A DNA stretch of 8,556 nucleotides from Deltaproteobacteria bacterium (GCA_007128675.1 SKWY01000232.1:1-8556); one strand, 5' to 3'. Numbered from the stretch's first letter, positions 1 through 5,515 are shown. The notes: generated by a model from the sequence alone, not told the origin. Translations and numbers: made by a program.

Positions 1-99
1 AAAGCCCGCACCCTGTTTGGCCTCTCCTCCTCTCCCACCCCGATCCAATCCGTAATCCAGAGCGCCTGGGACTATGGTGTGAAGAGCGCTGGGTTGTGA
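1..99 (+). CDS. possible 3' end of a truncated ORF
   Basis: Frame 1 is open from the window edge to a TGA at 97-99 and reads 32 residues ending in SAWDYGVKSAGL. Most third codon positions are G or C (about 24 of 32), as expected for a gene in this genome, while frame 2 is closed by a stop; frame 3 is also open, past 99. It would converge with the minus-strand NTase that ends at 115. I recognise no family, and 32 codons are too few to be sure that it is coding. The part upstream of the window would settle it. Confidence 0.3.
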   Translation, partial: KARTLFGLSSSPTPIQSVIQSAWDYGVKSAGL

Positions 100-114
100 A
101 CGGATACGTATGGC

Positions 115-579
115 CTAGTCGCTATTACTCTTCCTGACGGACTCTAGAAGTTCCGCGTCGACGAGATCCTGTGGCCGTCCAACCGCGCGCTTGTTGACGA
201 TCAAGGCGTCGATACCGATTACCTGAACCGCGACACCTCCGTAGGTACCACCGATCCTATGCGACCACGCTTCCTGGAAGGCCATTCCTTCGACCTCGGT
301 GAGTATGTCGATTCGGTTCGGGGGAACACCCATCTGATACACGTTCCCCGCGGAGGCGAGATCGTCCACGGACAGCTCGGTCAGCGGCGCCCCGAACGCG
401 ACGAGGGCGGACATTACTCGCCCGGCATTGTCCGGCGTGGGCTCTACCCACACGTCCAGATCCTTTGTGAACCGAGGCACCGCATGAAACGCCAGGGCAT
501 GACCGCCAACTACCAGGTACCTAGCTTCGGCGTCGTTCAATGCGGCAAACAGATCTCTGAAGTCGGGGTTCGCCGCCAT
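115..579 (-). CDS. MNT-fold nucleotidyltransferase, unit A (154 aa)
   Basis: Small stand-alone nucleotidyltransferase of the minimal NTase (MNT, DNA polymerase beta-like) fold. After the start, the fold's signature runs LVVGGHALAFHA (residues 22-33), with the Gly-Gly at 25-26, then TKDLDVWVEP with the metal-binding acids D40 and D42. A third acid is D91 in RIDILTEV, so the catalytic triad looks intact. The C-terminal stretch VNKRAVGRPQDLVDAELLE is typical of the family (Lys/Arg, then a PxD segment). The start is the ATG at 579, preceded by GGAGGG with a 6-nt spacer; an in-frame TTG six codons upstream has no such support. It lies downstream of the 73-aa ORF and overlaps it by 59 nt, so the two are co-transcribed and probably translationally coupled. 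Relatives act as antitoxins that modify a toxin partner or the partner's RNA target, or have no assigned role. The fold is secure; the substrate is unknown. Confidence 0.85.
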   Translation of the reverse strand: MAANPDFRDLFAALNDAEARYLVVGGHALAFHAVPRFTKDLDVWVEPTPDNAGRVMSALVAFGAPLTELSVDDLASAGNVYQMGVPPNRIDILTEVEGMAFQEAWSHRIGGTYGGVAVQVIGIDALIVNKRAVGRPQDLVDAELLESVRKSNSD

Positions 580-742
580 CGCTGTCCCTCCAGGCAAGAT
601 AGTCGAGCGTCAATCCCCACACTGCCTCCATCCGCTCACTCGGCGTAAGCCGAGCCCAGAAATCGCGATCGAAGCTGGAATCGTTGCTCCGAAGGCTCCC
701 GAGCCGAGCCCAGCCCCTCAGTCTCTGTTCTCGACGATCCAC
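521..742 (-). CDS. small partner protein of unit A NTase (73 aa)
   Basis: Small basic protein encoded directly upstream of the NTase. The centre, DRDFWARLTPSERMEAVW (about residues 25-42), followed by LTLDYLAWR and then EPRLQRSVCRIERR, has the pattern of short proteins often found immediately before this type of NTase: a FW-LTP-ER helix, then an RLxRSV-R motif at the C-terminus. This is recognition from memory, not from a search. The start is a GTG at 742 with AGGA 7 nt upstream. The last 59 nt are also read in another frame as the first codons of the NTase, and both frames keep conserved-looking motifs there. The protein has no membrane segment and no visible catalytic motif. It may bind the NTase or be its substrate or target; this is inference. 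Confidence 0.65.
   Translation of the reverse strand: MDRREQRLRGWARLGSLRSNDSSFDRDFWARLTPSERMEAVWGLTLDYLAWRDSDGGEPRLQRSVCRIERRRS
586..591 (-). promoter_or_regulatory. ribosome binding site of unit A NTase
   Basis: GGAGGG on the minus strand, 6 nt before the ATG at 579. It fixes the start of the NTase at that ATG and not at the upstream TTG. It lies inside the coding sequence of the preceding 73-aa protein, which supports coupled translation. Confidence 0.65.
639..654. repeat. 6-bp stem-loop inside the 73-aa gene
   Basis: CTCGGC-GTAA-GCCGAG, a perfect inverted repeat with a 4-nt loop. The arms are identical to those of the stem-loop at 943-957. It lies within codons for RLTPSE, so it could simply reflect coding sequence. 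Confidence 0.35.
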
Positions 743-995
743 TGCATGATCCTACCTTACCGTCGCGGCGGATGCCACTGGCAAGACGATCCTCGGAGAT
801 GTGAACCAATCTCTGAACGCGTTGGCCGCGAGCAAGCCGACATGATTGGCCGCATCTTCCGACAATCGGAAGGCGCTGATCAGATCGCGGGCGCCAACGG
901 CGCAGAGTCATATAGAGCCGCGTAGCGGCCTTCCTTTCGAGTCTCGGCGAAGCCGAGAATTGGCCGCCGCTGGCTGCAACCCTGAACAGAGCGTC
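743..995. other. intergenic stretch with two tandem stem-loops
   Basis: This 253-bp gap between the membrane-protein gene and unit A contains no convincing reading frame. It holds two close perfect inverted repeats: GCCGC-GTA-GCGGC at 917-929 and TCTCGGC-GAA-GCCGAGA at 942-958. They lie 38-79 nt beyond the stop of the minus-strand membrane gene and could act as a terminator or transcript-end structure for it. No T-run follows, so a classical intrinsic terminator is not shown. The promoter of unit A should lie at 745-800; I see no good sigma-70 match there. Confidence 0.4.
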
Positions 996-1343
996 TCAGC
1001 CGTTGCCTCTCCAGACGAGGTGGATGACTACCGCCAAGCTGAAAGCCCCAATGAATCCGGCGATCATGACGCCCAGCTTTCGAGAGTATCCCCGCGGCTC
1101 GAGCCACCCGGCTTCGTCCATCCTTTTGATAGCTGGATACATGCGCCAATAAGACGATAGTACCGCCAAGATCAGGGCTCCGACCGCAGCTAGTTGGGTG
1201 GTCGCGTTTCCGGTCGCTAGAATCAAGACTAGAAGAGCAACTTGACGAGAGAAACGTCCCCGAGGCGAAATGGCGTCGTTGCCTCCGAGCACTATCCTAT
1301 CGATTTGAGTCGCGAAGCCCCCAGCAGCAGTTGCTACGAGCAC
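996..1343 (-). CDS. small putative membrane protein (115 aa)
   Basis: Predicted integral membrane protein of unknown function. Residues 35-65 form a long hydrophobic stretch (VALLVLILATG, then LAAVGALILAVLSSYW), long enough for one or two passes. A polar segment, YPAIKRMDEAGWLEPR, and a second clear transmembrane segment at about 90-110 (LGVMIAGFIGAFSLAVVIHLVW) follow. The charged loop rich in Lys/Arg suggests that it faces the cytoplasm. The only available start near the 5' end is a GTG at 1343; the frame is closed by a stop just upstream and no clear Shine-Dalgarno is seen. It is divergent from unit B, with little space between them. Some neighbouring defence or toxin systems include a small membrane effector, but nothing here ties it to the NTases. 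The hydrophobic pattern is the main argument that it is a real gene. Confidence 0.5.
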   Translation of the reverse strand: MLVATAAGGFATQIDRIVLGGNDAISPRGRFSRQVALLVLILATGNATTQLAAVGALILAVLSSYWRMYPAIKRMDEAGWLEPRGYSRKLGVMIAGFIGAFSLAVVIHLVWRGNG

Positions 1344-1481
1344 ACCGGATCCAGGCAGAGCACGTCAAGGAAGGAGTAGTTGGCGCATGATCTCGCTCCG
1401 CCCGAATACCTGCCTAGTGTGCCCTCGCCTCTCACTCTCCAAGCATTCCTTCACGACAACGCCGGTGATAGAGTCTTTGGT

Positions 1482-1664
1482 ATGAGAGACTCGAAGCGCA
1501 CCAACGCGCCGAGACACGAAGGAGTCGTGGACAAGACTCTGCTCGATGCCATCGCCGCCATGACCCCCTGGGAACGCATTCGCCATAACGATCGGATGCT
1601 CCGGACTTTGCGCCTGTTGCGTAATCCACCGACGGTCGAGGAGGAGGAAGGTGAGCTCGGATGA
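1482..1664 (+). CDS. small partner protein of unit B NTase (about 60 aa)
   Basis: Short protein immediately upstream of the unit B NTase. The core VDKTLLDAIAAMTPWERIRH followed by NDRMLRTLRLLR matches my memory of small proteins paired with this NTase type (TLL-AL--MTPEER---NDRM--T---LR), probably two amphipathic helices. It ends in an acidic tail, EEEEGE, which is what the purine-rich ribosome binding site of the next gene encodes in this frame. The start is uncertain: I chose the ATG at 1482. A GTG at 1527, right before the conserved core, and a TTG at 1380 are alternatives, and none has an ideally spaced Shine-Dalgarno. It overlaps the NTase by 14 nt, which implies coupled translation. The molecular role is unknown. 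Confidence 0.6.
   Translation: MRDSKRTNAPRHEGVVDKTLLDAIAAMTPWERIRHNDRMLRTLRLLRNPPTVEEEEGELG
1639..1644 (+). promoter_or_regulatory. ribosome binding site of unit B NTase
   Basis: AGGAGG 6 nt before the GTG at 1651, within a longer purine run. It supports the GTG as the start of the NTase and lies inside the end of the upstream small gene. Confidence 0.6.
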
Positions 1665-2130
1665 ACTCGCCACACTGCTCGAACGGCTAGTGGAAGCCGG
1701 AGTGGATCTTGTCGTGGTAGGCGGAATCGCTGCGGTCTGCCAGGGGGCTCCCGTAACGACCTTCGATCTCGATGTGGTGCACCGGCGCACCCAAGAGAAC
1801 GTTCGACGCATCATCGATGTGCTTGGAAGCGTGCGGGCGCACTACCGCGGCCGCCCCGAGCTTTTTCCATCCGAAAATGCGCTTCTGGGCCCCGGACATC
1901 AGCTGCTGATGACGTCGCTCGGGCCGCTTGATTTGCTTGGCGTCATTGGGGAAGGACTCGACTACGAGGCCCTGCTTCCGGACACGCGGAAAGTGGAAAC
2001 GCCTGTAGGCGCGGTACATGTACTCTCGCTCGCGAGGATCGTAGATCTGAAGCGCGCTTCGACGCACGAGAAGGACCGCGCAATGCTCCCCTTCCTAGAA
2101 GCCGCGCTAGCTCGGCAGGGTGATGGCTAA
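1651..2130 (+). CDS. MNT-fold nucleotidyltransferase, unit B (159 aa)
   Basis: Second small nucleotidyltransferase, clearly diverged from unit A. The signature is DLVVVGGIAAVCQG (residues 19-32, Gly-Gly at 24-25), then TTFDLDVVHRR with metal-binding D39 and D41. A third acid is D94 in LGPLDLLG. The C-terminus, ARIVDLKRASTHEKDRAMLP, matches the family's usual Lys-Arg plus KD-A-LP tail. The catalytic residues therefore appear complete. Translation starts at GTG 1651 behind a strong AGGAGG. Its partner is the overlapping small gene upstream. Related proteins are annotated as nucleotidyl transferases of the AbiEii or DUF6036 type. The fold and active site are seen in the sequence; an antitoxin-like role is inferred from the two-gene layout. 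Confidence 0.85.
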   Translation: MSSDELATLLERLVEAGVDLVVVGGIAAVCQGAPVTTFDLDVVHRRTQENVRRIIDVLGSVRAHYRGRPELFPSENALLGPGHQLLMTSLGPLDLLGVIGEGLDYEALLPDTRKVETPVGAVHVLSLARIVDLKRASTHEKDRAMLPFLEAALARQGDG

Positions 2131-2281
2131 TCGGCCAGCTTCGTTCCCGAGAGGACATAGAGGACCGCGGGATCTATTGCCGGTCTTGCCGTCACTAACG
2201 CCGGTTGGATCCCGTCCTGTACCAAAGCCCGATCGAGACGTATTCTGGCACGCGGATGTAAGGACGCTATCCTCGATGGAT

Positions 2282-2369
2282 ATCGCCCCAACGGCCGGAA
2301 TCTACCGAACCGAAATCAACGCCCCACCCGAGATAATGGTGGGGGGTTTGGGGGGAGACGGCTCTCACC
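2282..2369. repeat. 88-bp direct repeat, copy 1
   Basis: Begins ATCGCCCCAACGGCCGGAAT and ends GACGGCTCTCACC. It is identical to copy 2 except for A at 2319 (T at 2477). Inside is a 7-bp stem-loop, CCCCACC-CGAGATAAT-GGTGGGG, followed on the same strand by two six-G runs separated by TTT. No terminal inverted repeats are visible, so it does not look like a complete insertion element. Confidence 0.9.
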
Positions 2370-2439
2370 CCAATAGAGGCCTGCGAAGCAAGGCCGGAAT
2401 GCCGCCATTGTCGGTGCAACCAAGATCCGCAGATCGCCA

Positions 2440-2527
2440 ATCGCCCCAACGGCCGGAATCTACCGAACCGAAATCATCGCCCCACCCGAGATAATGGTGG
2501 GGGGTTTGGGGGGAGACGGCTCTCACC
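2440..2527. repeat. 88-bp direct repeat, copy 2
   Basis: Second copy, offset exactly 158 bp from the first, with one mismatch in 88 positions. The 70-bp spacer between copies also contains a third GGCCGGAAT (2392-2400), a 9-mer found inside each copy. The flanks outside the two copies are unrelated. Such identity in non-coding DNA implies recent duplication or active homogenisation. Confidence 0.9.
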
Positions 2528-2637
2528 ACACTTACCGTCCCCTATCTGAACCTAACAGGCACGTATTTTCCGGCAGTTGCACCTTGCTAAGTTCAGGCCC
2601 TGGTTCAGACCGAGAAGCAGAAGGTTCAGACCCGCCT

Positions 2638-2730
2638 CTAGAAGAGCACGAAGGGCTGGAGATCGTCTTCGTGTACGACTCCTCCTAGCGAGTCGACGAA
2701 CCAACGTCCGTCTTGATCACTACTTGCCCC
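2638..2730 (-). pseudogene. possible C-terminal gene remnant
   Basis: The minus frame ending at TAG 2638-2640 reads DGRWFVDSLGGVVHEDDLQ then PFVLF, which looks like the natural C-terminus of a folded protein (aromatic and acidic residues well spaced). Upstream of about 2730 the frame continues open to 2901, but there it reads as low-quality sequence and overlaps the end of the 302-aa gene. I infer a truncated gene end and recognise no family. A chance open frame is the main alternative. Confidence 0.25.
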
Positions 2731-2828
2731 CCGAACTCCTAATGGCCTCGAACCCTTCGCGAAGCTGAGGCCTGTCGTCAGGATATGCTTCGATCGAGTT
2801 TTGAGACACCGTGGGGTTCCCGAAAGAT

Positions 2829-3737
2829 TCACATGACAGCCGAGCTTCCGTTGGCGAGCGCTTCGAGCACCTCGGTGATCCAGGCTATCGTCGTCCCCCA
2901 TGCATCCTTAGCTCCACGGGTCGGGGGCGGTGGTTCCATGCTCAAGCGGATCGCAAGCTCGCTCAGTCTTTCTCGTGTCGAGTGCGCCTCCACTCGTCGA
3001 GCGGCCTCGGCCTTGGATTCGATAGCGGAAAGAGACAGCCCTTCGAGGACAAGCCCAAAAATCGGATTCCAGCTTGGGAACGAGAGGTTCGCGCCCTGCA
3101 CGATCCGAAGCAGTGTCTCGGGGTCGACGAGCTTGAAGGTCAGTGCGTTTCGCTCCCTCCGGGAACGCGCGATGCCTGCCGCGGTCAGCTCCGAGAGGAT
3201 TCGTGCGACATTGCGCTTGGAGTAGCCGTCCTCAGCCAGCCCCGAAGCCCGAAGCCACGTGTCATGTTCGGCCAAGAGCGCGGTCAGAACATCGGCGCGC
3301 GCGCCGACGCCGCAGAGCGCACGGAGCCGGAAACGAAGGAGAGCTGGCCGCTCTATTGGAAGTCTTAGGGGCGAGACCTCGGGCACGCGCTTCCATGGGC
3401 CGACGTTCTGGCGGATGGGCCACCTCACCTGGGCATGGGCCTTCAAGGTGGCCGACAGCCCGGCGAAGGCGACCTCGGCTCGCTCGTCGAGCGCTTCGGA
3501 CAGGCTCTGAACCCGACTCATCGAGAGCCATCCTGCGTTTGCGACGCACCATCCGTAGACCTGGTCCCGCAGTCGTGGATCGAGAGCAAAGACGGCCGGC
3601 GATGTCACGATCAGGGGCTCGGGGTCGATTACAGCGCCTCCATGGCGCCGCACCACTCCCGATACGCCCATCTCCGACCACAGGCTCCAAAACAGATCCG
3701 TGACCGCTTTCTCAATCCGCTGCCGCGACCTAGACAT
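2829..3737 (-). CDS. winged-helix-containing protein, partner of unit C NTase (302 aa)
   Basis: Protein of unknown function encoded just downstream of the unit C NTase. The N-terminus, VTDLFWSLWSEMGVSGVVRR, and the segment DPEPLIVTSPAVFALDPRLR (about residues 38-57) resemble a conserved family that accompanies DUF6036-type NTases. The middle, from about 128 to 205 (ERPALLRFRLRALCGVGARA, then a GYSKRNVARILSELTAAG helix and a short beta wing LTFKL), reads as a winged helix-turn-helix, so DNA binding is likely. The C-terminal third is helical with no motif I know. The start is the ATG at 3737, which overlaps the NTase stop by 8 nt (ATGTCTAG) and has a GGAGG about 7 nt upstream. The arrangement recalls AbiEi/AbiEii, where a winged-helix protein pairs with an NTase, but the order and length differ from AbiEi and I do not equate them. 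It could be an autoregulator, an antitoxin, or a defence sensor. Confidence 0.75.
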   Translation of the reverse strand: MSRSRQRIEKAVTDLFWSLWSEMGVSGVVRRHGGAVIDPEPLIVTSPAVFALDPRLRDQVYGWCVANAGWLSMSRVQSLSEALDERAEVAFAGLSATLKAHAQVRWPIRQNVGPWKRVPEVSPLRLPIERPALLRFRLRALCGVGARADVLTALLAEHDTWLRASGLAEDGYSKRNVARILSELTAAGIARSRRERNALTFKLVDPETLLRIVQGANLSFPSWNPIFGLVLEGLSLSAIESKAEAARRVEAHSTRERLSELAIRLSMEPPPPTRGAKDAWGTTIAWITEVLEALANGSSAVM

Positions 3738-4311
3738 CGGGACCCTCCATGCCCAGCTCGGCTAGGATCGGCAGGAGTAGCACGTCGCGAAAGCCCTCCG
3801 ACGGGTCGTGTGTCCGGCACCAACGGGCTGCGTCCAAGAGTTCCTCGGCGGTGGGTGACAAGCGTCGAAGGTCAGCGAGATGTCGGCTCTGGTCGGGCCA
3901 GTGGTCTGCGGCTGCATAGAGCTTGAACGCGATCTGATCCTCGCGACCGGCGAAACGAACGGTCAGGCCACCGTACTTGCGCACGTGTACCCTGTCGGCG
4001 AAGCCATCGGGAAGGCCGAGGTCCAGCAAATCTGTGGGCCCAGGATTGAGCCAGTCATCCGCAAGGTCGAGGGCGCCGGCAACTTCGCCGACGGCTCGAG
4101 CCAGCTCTGGTGGGAAGGGACGGGCACGCAGCCAAAGATCGCCTTGTATGCGCGCCACGACGTCGAGATCCTTGGTAGGGCGATCGATTAGGTCGAGTAG
4201 CAACAGCGCTCCACCGCCTATGATGACGAGGTCGAAGTCTTGACCACGATCCTGGAGCAGGTCCCCAAGAGTAGAGAGCGCATCGACCAGGTTTGGGAAT
4301 GACGTCGGCAT
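3730..4311 (-). CDS. DUF6036-like nucleotidyltransferase, unit C (193 aa)
   Basis: Third and largest NTase in the window. The signature is FDLVIIGGGALLLLDLIDRP (residues 26-45, glycines 32-34), then TKDLDVVARI with metal-binding D48 and D50. Further conserved-looking segments are DDWLNPGPTDLLDLGLPDGF (85-104), the EDQIAFKLYAAAD helix (124-136) and AARWCRTHDPSEGFRD (161-176). These match the DUF6036 nucleotidyltransferase family as I know it. The frame stays open upstream to 4614, but the extension crosses the promoter and has no family resemblance, so I place the start at the ATG at 4311. No Shine-Dalgarno precedes it, and the promoter geometry suggests a leaderless transcript. It forms an operon with the 302-aa winged-helix protein, overlapping by 8 nt. 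The biochemical substrate is unknown. Confidence 0.88.
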   Translation of the reverse strand: MPTSFPNLVDALSTLGDLLQDRGQDFDLVIIGGGALLLLDLIDRPTKDLDVVARIQGDLWLRARPFPPELARAVGEVAGALDLADDWLNPGPTDLLDLGLPDGFADRVHVRKYGGLTVRFAGREDQIAFKLYAAADHWPDQSRHLADLRRLSPTAEELLDAARWCRTHDPSEGFRDVLLLPILAELGMEGPDV

Positions 4312-4317
4312 ATGGCG

Positions 4318-4346
4318 AATATAAATGGCCCGTAACGCGCAGTCAA
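4318..4346 (-). promoter_or_regulatory. sigma-70-type promoter of unit C
   Basis: On the minus strand TTGACT (4346-4341) is followed after exactly 17 nt by TATATT (4323-4318); both boxes match consensus at five of six positions. Counting from the -10 box, +1 falls at 4311, the A of the NTase ATG. This predicts a leaderless mRNA and agrees with the absence of a ribosome binding site. Confidence 0.7.
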
Positions 4347-4428
4347 TTGTCTCGTCTTCTTGCGGCGAAAGGGCTGCCCCGTTGTTCTTGGTGCTGGGGT
4401 AATCTTTACAGACCGTCGTATCGCGCCA

Positions 4429-5034
4429 ATGCGTTATGACTGCGGGATCTATGAAGACCCATGTGCGTTTGATGGTTTGGATCCCGCTTCGATTTCTGTC
4501 GACAGCATTTCTTCTGATCGAAAAACTATCGAGCTGCAACCCAGAGTAGGAGTGGCGACATGGGATGTCACCGAAGAGACGCTGGTGTTTCTTGGTACCT
4601 ACCGCCTTCTCCATGACACTATGGGTGGCAGTAGACTACGCTATTTAGATGCAGTGAACATTGAGAACACCCCCAGTACAAATACGAAACGTAATTGGGT
4701 GTTGGTCTCAACCGACGAAGCATACTTACGAAGGCTTACACAGGCGAGGGTGGCCGAAAAGAGGGGTCTTAGCGGAAGCAATCATGTCGAACTCCATCTT
4801 GATGTCAACCGGGACGGTTGTGTCGATGTGGTTCTTGGCAAGCGGCTATTCTCAACTATAGAGCCATGTTCCACGACAGACTCCTTTGGCACGTTTGTCC
4901 CGACAGGCGAGGATCGCCACGACCACAGCGCACCAAGGTTTGGCGATGCTGGTAGCGAGGTATTCTATATTCACTGGGCAGGTGGGAGGATGTCCACATA
5001 CAGCCTTCGTGGCCTTGAGCCTGGTTGCCCATAG
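4429..5034 (+). CDS. orphan hypothetical protein in AT-richer DNA (about 201 aa)
   Basis: Unrecognised protein. It has balanced composition, five or more cysteines, and one DVNRDGCVD motif (D-x-N-x-D-G-x-x-D) that resembles the calcium loop of dockerin, thrombospondin-3 or EF-hand repeats. That suggests an exported protein, but no signal peptide is seen in this frame. The C-terminal part contains EVFYIHWAGGRMSTYSLRGL. Codon use is clearly less GC-rich than in neighbouring genes (for example 26 G+C in the 60 nt at 4681-4740), a sign of transfer. The start is uncertain: ATG 4429 is used here, TTG 4360 would add 23 residues, and neither has a ribosome binding site. A different frame from ATG 4325 encodes basic then hydrophobic residues (RAAPLFLVLG) and stops at 4402, so a frameshift that separated a signal peptide from the gene is possible. 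It is divergent from unit C. Confidence 0.5.
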   Translation: MRYDCGIYEDPCAFDGLDPASISVDSISSDRKTIELQPRVGVATWDVTEETLVFLGTYRLLHDTMGGSRLRYLDAVNIENTPSTNTKRNWVLVSTDEAYLRRLTQARVAEKRGLSGSNHVELHLDVNRDGCVDVVLGKRLFSTIEPCSTTDSFGTFVPTGEDRHDHSAPRFGDAGSEVFYIHWAGGRMSTYSLRGLEPGCP

Positions 5035-5087
5035 AGCGCAGAGCGTCTCGCGTGTGGCGCGGCGTTGGAGCGCCTGCACGCCGATCA

Positions 5088-5118
5088 GCGGCGGGCTGCT
5101 TTGGGAAGAACCCGCCGC
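5088..5118. other. strong stem-loop after the orphan gene
   Basis: GCGGCGGG (5088-5095) and CCCGCCGC (5111-5118) form a perfect 8-bp stem with a 15-nt loop. It lies about 55 nt beyond the end of the plus-strand orphan gene and 72 nt beyond the 3' end of the minus-strand tRNA gene, so it could end transcription from either side. There is no T-run on either strand, so intrinsic termination is not demonstrated. Confidence 0.35.
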
Positions 5119-5189
5119 CGCACAAGGCTCGCAACGGAGAAACGTGCCGCGATCCGCAGGGCCGCTAGCTGCCGATTCCGCGCTCGCAA

Positions 5190-5266
<77 letters not shown>

Positions 5267-5277
5267 GTTCTCAGCCG

Positions 5278-5306
5278 CTTCTACGCCCCTCTTGCTCCAA
5301 AGGCAA
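5278..5306 (-). promoter_or_regulatory. probable promoter of tRNA-Arg
   Basis: Minus strand TTGCCT (5306-5301), a 17-nt spacer, then TAGAAG (5283-5278). Each box matches four of six consensus bases. The predicted start, near 5271, lies about five bases before the mature 5' end, and the GC-rich discriminator is typical of stable-RNA promoters. Confidence 0.45.
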
Positions 5307-5437
5307 CCCTCTCGCTCGGGTTCCAAGTCCCCGAGCACACCCTCGCGAACGGACAAGAGCGCTCCGAGGGAGTCGCTTCGCCGCAAGCATCGCTCCCGTG
5401 CGCCCCTCAAACGCCCGGACCTCCCTATCGAATCGCA

Positions 5438-5467
5438 TTGACACGGCTCTCGCCTTTTGGCTCGAAT
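5438..5467 (+). promoter_or_regulatory. weak candidate promoter of the PHP lipoprotein gene
   Basis: A perfect -35 box TTGACA (5438-5443) lies 72 nt before the lipoprotein start. The best -10 at permitted spacing is TCGAAT (5462-5467, spacer 18), a four-of-six match. AATACT at 5470-5475 is a box-like sequence but too far away (26 nt). Confidence 0.25.
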
Positions 5468-5515
5468 GGAATACTAGGCTGATCCAACCCGCTGGCTCGA
5501 AGGCGCGAGGACCCC

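Larger units (their letters stand above)
2131..2828. other. gene-poor stretch between units B and C
   Basis: I see no convincing intact gene in this 698-bp stretch. Open frames here are short, mutually overlapping and built on the G-rich repeats. It contains two copies of an 88-bp repeat (2282-2369 and 2440-2527), a possible gene remnant on the minus strand (about 2638-2730), and a short doublet GGTTCAGACC near 2602 and 2624. A 10-bp palindrome, CTTCGCGAAG, at 2755-2764 lies about 65 nt past the end of the unit C operon, but without a T-run. The content looks like decayed or mobile sequence between two gene modules. Confidence 0.5.

Noticed and set aside
636..911. 91-aa minus-strand open frame across unit A's 5' region
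   Set aside because: Arg/Ser-rich, no motif, and it overlaps the better supported 73-aa gene in another frame.
1387..1485. Short ORF whose stop overlaps the ATG at 1482 (ATGA)
   Set aside because: Could be a coupling leader, but only 32 codons with no ribosome binding site at usable spacing or recognisable sequence.
2120..2494. 124-aa plus-strand open frame after unit B
   Set aside because: It is built on the G-rich repeats and lacks protein-like features or a ribosome binding site.
2282..2527. CRISPR array
   Set aside because: Only two 88-bp units with one 70-bp spacer; the repeat is too long and no cas gene is near.
3165..3215. Possible att copy of the tRNA 3' end
   Set aside because: CGCGCGATGC and AGGATTCG also occur here, but they are short, not contiguous, and lie in the coding sequence of the 302-aa gene.
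3143..3703. Long plus-strand open frames inside unit C partner gene
   Set aside because: Composition is Arg/Pro/Ala-rich with no motif, antisense to a gene with recognisable segments.
4312..4614. N-terminal extension of the unit C NTase to 4614
   Set aside because: The added 101 residues cross the promoter, lie antisense to the orphan gene and bear no NTase-like sequence.
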